NCBI GenBank assembly: GCA_003013855.2
Contig: PVNU02001303.1
Coordinates: 124,001 to 188,000, forward strand
Source of the DNA: Liriodendron chinense
Lineage: Eukaryota > Streptophyta > Magnoliopsida > Magnoliales > Magnoliaceae
Reading direction: 5' to 3'
Length of the DNA: 64,000 nucleotides
Of the stretch, positions 56,776-64,000 are shown piece after piece (the stretch's first letter is position 1; each line of letters starts with the position of its first letter). The notes below the pieces were generated by a model. The model saw nothing but the letters and a program-made list of their open reading frames with translations, had not been told where the DNA came from and searched no databases. A program made the translations under genes and the position numbers.

Positions 56776-56989
56776 TAACATGCTCCTCAAGTCATCAATG
56801 ACGTGTCTACCTGATAACCCGGCTAGAAAGATGCCTTGGCGATAACAGGGTGGGTGCCTTGCATGACTAATAAAGAAAACAACAATAATAAAAATAATAA
56901 TTAAAAAAGAAAAAGTTATGAATGGATCGGAATTGATCACTTTATATTTGTCTCCTCACCTTGGCTTTCCTGCATTCACAAACTCAATA

Positions 56990-59900
56990 ATGGAGCTCCA
57001 GCTTATGAGCCTATGGGCATTTTGGTCATTTCTCCTTCTCTCATCCTTTCACTTTCCATGCTTCTCCGGATCTGCCCCTCACTTCTCCAACGAAACCGAT
57101 CGCCTTGCTTTGCTCCACATGAAACTTCTCATAACTGACGATCCTCTCCATTCCTTGAGCTCTTGGAACCATACTCTCCACTTCTGTCACTGGCAAGGTG
57201 TCACATGCGGTGGTCGTCGGCATCCTCAAAGGGTCACCGCCTTGAACCTCACAGACCAGAACTTGGTGGGCCCCCTATCCCCCTACATAGTAAACCTCAC
57301 CTTCCTCAGGACAGTCGATCTCGCAAACAACAGCTTCAACGGACCAATTCCTGAAGAGATGGGCCGTTTGTTCCGTTTGCGGTATCTCAGACTGCGCAAT
57401 AACACATTCACCGGAGAAATTCCAGCAAATCTGACCCACTGTTCGGAACTCGATGCCCTCTATCTTCAATTGAACCGGCTTGTAGGGAGGATTCCAACTG
57501 AGCTTGGCTCCCTATTGAAACTCACCTATTTGAACCTTGGTAGGAACAATCTTACAGGAAGCATACCACCTTCACTGGGTAACCTTTCGTCTCTCACTTC
57601 CCTTTATCTCCCGATGAATAGTCTGGAGGGCAGCATCCCAGACGACCTTGGTCGGTTGGCAAGCTTAGAGGTGCTTAACATTTATGACAATGAACTGTCA
57701 GGTAGGATTCCGCCCCACCTATACAATCTCTCCTCTATTAACTTTTTGGAAGTGGGATCCAACAGATTGCATGGAAACCTTCCACCTAACTTGGGCCTCA
57801 CTCTTCCTAATCTCCAACGGCTTTATGCCGGACGAAACCAATTCACAGGACCCATACCAATTTCATTATCCAATGCTTCAGGACTTGAACTCATTCAACT
57901 TCCACTAAATAGTTTTAGTGGAACCGTGCCTATGAATTTTGGAAACCTTAAAGATCTCTACGTGTTAAGTTTGGGGGGTAATGAACTTGGAATTGGGAAA
58001 GCTCATGACTTGAGTTTTCTCCATTCTTTGACCAATTGCAGTAGCTTACAAGTCCTGGATGCAATCCAAAATCATCTCAGCGGTTCGTTGCCGGACTCCA
58101 TAGCTAATCTTTCTACACAGTTGACAAGACTTACGTTAGGGAGTAACAGGATATTCGGAAGCATCCCATCTGGGATTCAGAATCTCGTCGGCTGAACAGC
58201 ATTGGGTATGGAGCGTAACTTATTGACAGGTACTCTTCCGATCGGTGTTGGGAAGCTTAACAAGTTGGAGCAACTTTTATTAAATGAAAATAAATTATCA
58301 GGGCAAATTCCGTCTTCCTTGGGCAACATCTCCCGATTGTACGTACTCAGTTTATATAAAAACAATCTATCAGGAAGCATACCTTCAACTCTTGCTAATT
58401 GCATAAAGCTGCAATTCATTTACCTCTTCAATAATAACTTCAGCAGTAGCTTACCCAAACTACTTTTCAGCTTTCCATCTTTGATTCAACTTAGAGTTAG
58501 AAATAACTCTTTCACCGGTAGTCTGCCACTGGAAGCCGGTTACTTGAAAACTCTTGGAGCATTGAGTGCTTCCAATAACAAATTGTCAGGCGAAATTCCA
58601 AGCTCCCTAGGCAATTGTCTCAGCCTAGAGTATCTCTGGTTGGATGGGAACTTCTTTCAAGGATCAATTCCTCCAACATTTAGTACTCTAAGAGGCCTTC
58701 GAATCCTGGATCTTTCACGCAACAACTTGTCTGGGGAGATTCCAAAATACCTGGAGAAGCTTGCTTTACAGTTTCAAAATCTATCCTTCAATGATTTTGA
58801 GGGTGAATTACCAAAACAAGGGGTCTTTGGAAATGCCAGTCAAGTTTCAGTGCTCGGAAATAGTAAGCTTTGTGGGGGTATTCAAGAATTAAAATTGCAT
58901 CCGTGCTCTAACCAAGCATCAAAGAAACGGGGAAGGTCCCTTGCTTCAAAAGTAAAAATCTCATTAGTTGTTGCTGTTTTCCTGTGTCTTATCTTACTAT
59001 CATGTTTATTCACCACTCGTTATTGGATAAGAAAGTCAAGAAGGAAGACTATTGCTGTGCCTTCTGCGGAGGATCTTTTGCCGAACGTCTCTTATGCGGA
59101 ACTCTTTAAAGCAACAGATGGGTTCTCTTCTGCCAATTTGGTCGGTACCAGAAGTTTTGGCGCTGTATTTAAGGAGGTTGTAGATCGTGTTGGAACTATG
59201 GTAGCAGTGAAAGTCTTCAACCTTCAACAACTAGGAGCTCTAAGGAGCTTCGTGGCTGAATGCGAAGTCTTGAGAAACATTAGGCATCGGAATCTTGTTA
59301 AGATCTTAACTTGTTGCTCAAGCATTGATTTTAAGGGCGATGATTTTAAAGCTCTAGTTTACAAGTACATGCCTAATGCAAGTCTAGAGAAGTGGTTGGG
59401 AGATGGTCATGAGCAGCTGAGAAGGAACTTGAAGTTTATTCAAAGGCTGAACATTGCTATAGATGTGGCTTCTGCACTGGATTATTTACATAATCATTGC
59501 CAAACGTCAATCATTCATCGAGATTTAAAGCCGAGCAACATTCTTCTTGATGATGACATGATTGCTCACGTGGGTGATTTTGGGCTAGCCAGGTTCTTAT
59601 CTGAAGTTGCTCAAACTAGTTCGGTTGGAATAAAGGGATCGATTGGGTACATCGCTCCAGGTAACAATCTTATCTATTTTCACACACACCCTAACCCTAG
59701 ACTCCTTGTCTATTTGCTTGTTGGAGAATGGACCTGCGATCAAAGTAGGGGTCATCCTAATTAGGTGCGTCCCACCATGAGTTTGGTTAAGGGCCAAAAA
59801 AATAGATTAACCTGTGATTTAAGTGGGACACACCAAAAGAAAAAGTTAGGAGAGAGACTCCACCCTTGATTTTAATTTTATAAAGCCCACCGTTGATAAT

Positions 59901-60196
59901 ATGAAATTCAATCCAACCTTAGATGGAAACTAAAATTAGGCTTGGGGCCTAAAATAAGCCCATCCGCAATTCAGTTGGGCCATACGAAGGCAAACATTTG
60001 TAGGGTGACTGTTACTCTATACACAGATTCCAATTGTATGGTCCACTTGAATTATGGATGGTGCTGATTTATAAATCTTAGATCTAAGACGAGCCGACTC
60101 GCTTAGTGGTCGGGGTGGATTTAACATAAACATTATGGTAGGGCCCACCCGAGACACCAACTCCTTTGCTCACAAGGATGGTCTTGTGAGACCCTC

Positions 60197-60232
<36 letters not shown>

Positions 60233-62730
60233 ACAAGTTACGGTCTACACATACCTGACACGTGCCTACTTGGGTGTGTGGGACAAGGTAGCCCTAGCAT
60301 GAAGACAACCATGCACAAAAGTAAGACTGCTCCACTCATTAGGGCAGTTTTAAGAGGCATGTTAGCATCTTTTTGCCTGTGGAGTAAACTTCTTATTTTT
60401 AATGGTTAGAAAATTATAATAAGGCATCAATGAGCATAATACCAATTAACATAGTGACTGTATATTTATTTAGATGAGAAATGTTCACATAGGATATTGT
60501 TGCATATCCACTTTCACATGCAATATTGCTTTCTTTTGCAGCGATTTACTCTCACACCCTTCTCAATATTACTTTATCACTTGTGTGGAAAATGTGAGCC
60601 ATATGAAAGGTGGCTATGTTATAAAGTGAATATTAGACCAATGGAGATGTTAAGTGAGCCATAGTCATATTGTGAGTCAGACTATCGGCTCTCTTCCATA
60701 ATTTTGATGGTTAGAGTTGCCTGATGAGTGGGCCATCCTTTTTATTTATCCAAGGTCATCTTTATGGTGCATCCCACCCTCTGCATGGCTTGGATTTTCT
60801 ACATAAATGACTTGAGCAAAGGAAATTGTTGTTGGTAAAAGTATGCTTACAATGTCAAATTTCTCTATGTAAAGTTGCCTGGGTTATTAGGTGGATGGAT
60901 TCTCTAGGTGGTGCATGTACCACAATGCATGGCACACATGCGATTGTGGCACACACTCATAAAATCATAGCCATTCATGAGCTCGGGCCATTTCAATTTT
61001 CAAGCATGCATGCACCGGGATAACATAATGCTTCCGGATTAAAATGAAACACTAATCTTCCAAATTTTCCCATACATTTGACTGAATAATGGAACTTCTT
61101 ACTGTATTGGTTCTGATATTTTTATAGTGGGTCCCACCGGTTGAATGGCTTAGGTTTTTATATACCTCATGACCGAGGCATGTTCCTTAAGTGGCCACTA
61201 GCAAGCGTGTTGGCTTGGCCTGATCATTCTTGTGATCAAGTAGGCCACTCTTGTACATTGAATGTGGAACAATGATAAATCTTCTAATTGTTCTTTTTTA
61301 GAGGCATTCAATGTTTATGGTGGGACAAATTGAATGGTCGGGTGAAATGTCATCCAAACACCATGAAAGTCCTACGGCCCAAAAATCAGTTGGGCCACAA
61401 CATAGTGGGAGGGGTTGCCCACCCTTGATTTTTACTTGAGCCCACCTAAGTTGCAAAACAATGTCATTTTTTGCCCAATCCTTCATCTAATCCAAATGAA
61501 AGGTTTATATGACCTGGGTTGCATATTACATCATGTTGAATGAGGTTTGCTAAGCTACAAGCACATATGGAAGCCTATTACACACCATGCATGTCTAAAA
61601 GTGGTACATGAGTGCCATCTAATCCATGAATTGGGTGGGCCTAGTCAAGTACTTGACCTACACCAGATTTAGTCCTAACTCAAGCCTAAATCAAAACAAA
61701 GGTACAAGGACCTAATGGATACCTAAACCCAATTTTATCTGGATCCAGGTCCTAAAAAAATGAGCTCGGATTTGAAGGACCCAAATGCATCAAGATTCAA
61801 ACTTGGTGGCATCGAAATCCGGTTAATTTTAAAGATCTATATGTACCAAGCATTAGTTATTTCCACCCCCACATGAATCACATCATAATAAAGTATAAAG
61901 ATTTCTTTTTTGATAACATCTTAGTTAAGATATGTGTTACACATGAATCACACCATAATAAGGTATAAAGAATTCTTTTATGACAATGTCCTCAAGTTAA
62001 GATATGTGTTACATAAAAATCACAACAATAACTCATATGTTCCCTTGATGGTAGAGATGTTGAGTTCTTTCATTTTAGTAGTCTTGTTCATTGTAGAACA
62101 TCTTTCCAAGAACTTACAAGTTCATAGCACACTAATTGATGTTAAAAATTTGGATACTTAGTATAGCAAAAATGCCATTTACTTGTTCAAATAGAATATT
62201 CCCTCGTGATCTCTCTCAAAATTCAACCTTTGATTTCATTTATCTAAATGGTCACTTACATTTCAATATGAGATGTATAAATTACAGAGTATGGGATGGG
62301 CAGTAAAGCATCTACACAAGGAGATGTTTACAGCTATGGAATCCTTCTATTGGAGATGATCACTGGAAAGGGCCCAATCGATGACATGTTTAAGGACAAT
62401 CTAAGCCTTCATCATTTTGCTGAATTAGCTTTGCCTGAACGAGTAATGAAGATTGTTGATCCACAATTGCTCGAAGAAGAAGCTGAAGTTACTCAACACA
62501 ATGAAAATCATGTCAATAGAAGAAATAGAATGCATGAATGCTTGATTTCAATGGTCAAAATCGGTGTGTTGTGCTTTGCAGAATCTCCAGGAGAACGAAT
62601 GTGGATGAGAGATGTTGTTGCAGAAATGCATGCAATCAAGGACTTTTATCTTGGGGTCGGGATTCACTACGACAGACAAGTTAGGTCGCAAATATTAGAT
62701 GAAGGTTCATCTTACCTTAGTCATTACTAA
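56990..62730 (+). pseudogene. LRR receptor-like kinase (EFR/Xa21-like clade), two exons, one in-frame stop
   Basis: ATG 56990 gives a signal peptide (MELQLMSLWAFWSFLLLSSF), a better start than the upstream ATG at 56918. Next come an LRRNT (ETDRLALLHMK...CHWQGVTC), about 20 extracellular LRRs (LxGxIPxxLGxLxxL), a transmembrane helix (SLVVAVFLCLILLSCLF) and a Ser/Thr kinase with VAVK, HRDLKPSN and DFG. Exon 1 ends at 59660 (CCAG|GTAAC) and exon 2 is 62288-62730 (ATTACAG|AGTATG), joining as YIAP-E-YGMGSKAS and ending in SSYLSHY. Such proteins sense ligands at the plasma membrane, often in immunity. TGA at 58193-58195, produced by paired -1/+1 changes, interrupts the LRR. The kinase P-loop has GTRSFG, with arginine for the second glycine. 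As it stands it is probably a pseudogene, or a gene with an assembly error at 58.2 kb. Confidence 0.88.
59661..62287 (+). other. Intron of the LRR receptor kinase, 2.6 kb, repeat-rich
   Basis: GT at 59661 and AG at 62287. The first 550 bases match the intron remnants at 0.9-1.4 kb and 2.2-2.7 kb. A (CT)n microsatellite lies at about 60198-60228. The rest is AT-rich with GGCCCAC repeat scraps. The 75-residue ORF at 61934-62161 and others have no signature. The usual intron of this kinase class is at the same position in the gene. Confidence 0.8.
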
Positions 62731-63785
62731 GTTATTATTGATAGTTGTGTTGAGAAAGATTTCAAAATATAGTTTGTTGAATGCTTTTCTAAACAAGCTC
62801 TCGATATATTTAACATTGGCATAAGAGTGTGCTTGTATTGATAGTGATTATATGAGAAGATGTGTTTCTTTCTTTTTTTCCTTTTTTATCTTGTGTTCGG
62901 CGAAGGGAGATTCTATGATAAATTTAATATGAAAAAGACATCATCTTGTTATAATAAGAATACTATTTGGTTACAAAGATATTTAATATATTTTATGCAA
63001 ACGTTTTAAAATGATTTTTCAATCTTAAGGATCTAGTTTAGCTATTGGACTACCAACTTCTAACTTGATATTAGTCTGATGAAGCATTCATCCAATGAAT
63101 CTCATGATGGATTTGGCGCGCACGCACACACACACACAAGTAGAAAGAAAGAAAGTAAATGGAAAAAATAAAGTTGTATGGCTAATGATTACATTCAACT
63201 GATAAAGTTATTTTGCTTGATGAATGTAAATCATTGCTCCATTTTCAATGTATATTGAATCACCACTCAAGATGGTCAGAATTATCAAACCATGGTAGTC
63301 TCTAACGGTGAATGCCAATAAGTGCATTTACAACTACTTCTCTCCATCCGGAAATATGGATTGATCATAGGTTTTTGAGAGGAGGAATTCACTTCTTCTG
63401 TTGGAAGAAATATCAATGAAGGTTTGCAGGGAGGATTAGTACAGCATGGTGTAAGAAAGCATAGGTTGGTTGGGCCCAAATGTCAAGAGAGCCCTATCCA
63501 TTGCATGCAATCACACATGCTAATGTGAAGTATGTGCCACATCCGAGCCTTAACGAAAGCTGAGCCACACTTATTTTCTTGTGGCTCAAAATAAGGCCAT
63601 TTCACTCAGGTGAGAAAAAAATGTACAAGACAAATGAGCGGCCTAAACAATCTTAGAAGTTAAACAGCATGATTGATAGGCCCATAACATTCAAACTTTG
63701 TGCCTACACATTGGAGAGTTTACATCTTAGACCCTTGTGTTGTATTGGCATGCATGCATGCGTGTAGACCCTTCATCATTTTCCG
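62731..63785. other. 3' region of the kinase gene and spacer, no gene
   Basis: AT-rich. A (CA)n tract is at 63119-63138 and GCATGCATGCATGC at about 63750. No supported ORF. Confidence 0.5.
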
Positions 63786-64000
63786 TGTTTCTTTATTGCT
63801 CTTTACCGGGTCAGAAAATCAAGAAAGAAGTCTATGGCTATGGTTGTGCCTTCTGTAGAGGATCCTTTTGTGAATGTATCTTATGCTAAACTCTTTAAAG
63901 CAACAGATGGGTTCTCTTCTACCAATTTGTTCGGCACCGGAAGTTTAGAGAAGTGGTTGCACAAATATGGTTATGACTAGCTGAGAAGGAACTTGAAGTT
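63786..64000 (+). pseudogene. LRR receptor-kinase fragment with internal deletion (continues past window)
   Basis: Matches 59010-59440 of the intact-looking gene: juxtamembrane (AELFKATDGFSS-like, read as AKLFKATDGFSSTNL), then GTGS of the P-loop, then a jump of about 230 bases to LEKWL beyond the hinge. The junction lies at a shared AAGT (63941-63944). The kinase lysine and helix C are therefore gone. A TAG follows at Y-D-x-L-R-R, where the paralogue has CAG. It retains the conserved P-loop glycine that the full gene has lost. Confidence 0.8.

Overview
This is plant nuclear DNA with no bacterial features. It contains F-box/LRR/FBD gene relics, an LRR receptor kinase of the EFR/Xa21-like type, plant introns, plant LTR retrotransposons (including a Tat/Ogre-type element with a second RNase H), a LINE tail, hAT- and PIF-type MITEs and many foldback repeats rich in GGGCCCACC. 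That foldback family looks to me like one common in magnoliids (Lauraceae/Magnolia relatives), but the identification is from memory and weak. I see no gene that is clearly intact. The window is a decaying tandem gene cluster filled with mobile DNA.

Layout. 1-3.9 kb: two receptor-kinase exon scraps, with a solo LTR (221-818, TSD CGCAT) in a former intron. 3.9-9.3 kb: minus-strand F-box/FBD relics, namely an orphan FBD tail (4351-4713) and a head (8352-9272) with its tail (6310-6695), broken up by a LINE 3' end and a hAT-like MITE (7196-7757). 9.3-12.5 kb: repeats, including a second hAT-like element (10145-10925) and a minisatellite. 12511-32792: one 20.3-kb Ty3/gypsy Tat/Ogre-type element on the minus strand with two ~1.55-kb LTRs, a 5-bp TSD (ACGTG), PBS, PPT and a gag-pro-RT-RNH-aRNH-INT frame. 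That frame is broken by five stops and one homopolymer frameshift. The element also has an 8.6-kb tail that carries an intron-containing plant-mobile-domain (PMD) gene on the opposite strand.

32.8-38.0 kb: an F-box head fragment and a fuller F-box/LRR/FBD relic (36477-38010). 37.0-45.6 kb and 49.2-56.6 kb are two copies of one segmental duplication. Each holds an F-box relic with the same 14-nt deletion, the same 2.7-kb non-autonomous LTR element (TSD GGCCA) and a series of foldback MITEs. Copy B later gained a 517-bp MITE, whose empty site is visible in copy A, and lost about 1.44 kb at an AAATG microhomology. Between the copies lie gypsy-like and copia-like LTR fragments. 56990-62730: the best-preserved gene, a two-exon LRR receptor-like kinase with one stop codon. 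63.79 kb to the end: a further internally deleted kinase copy.

The genes do not form a pathway. The window records tandem duplication of F-box and receptor-kinase genes followed by decay. The most interesting object is the antisense PMD gene inside the giant retrotransposon. The order of events can be read from shared and private insertions and lesions. Coordinates and substitution estimates were worked out by eye.
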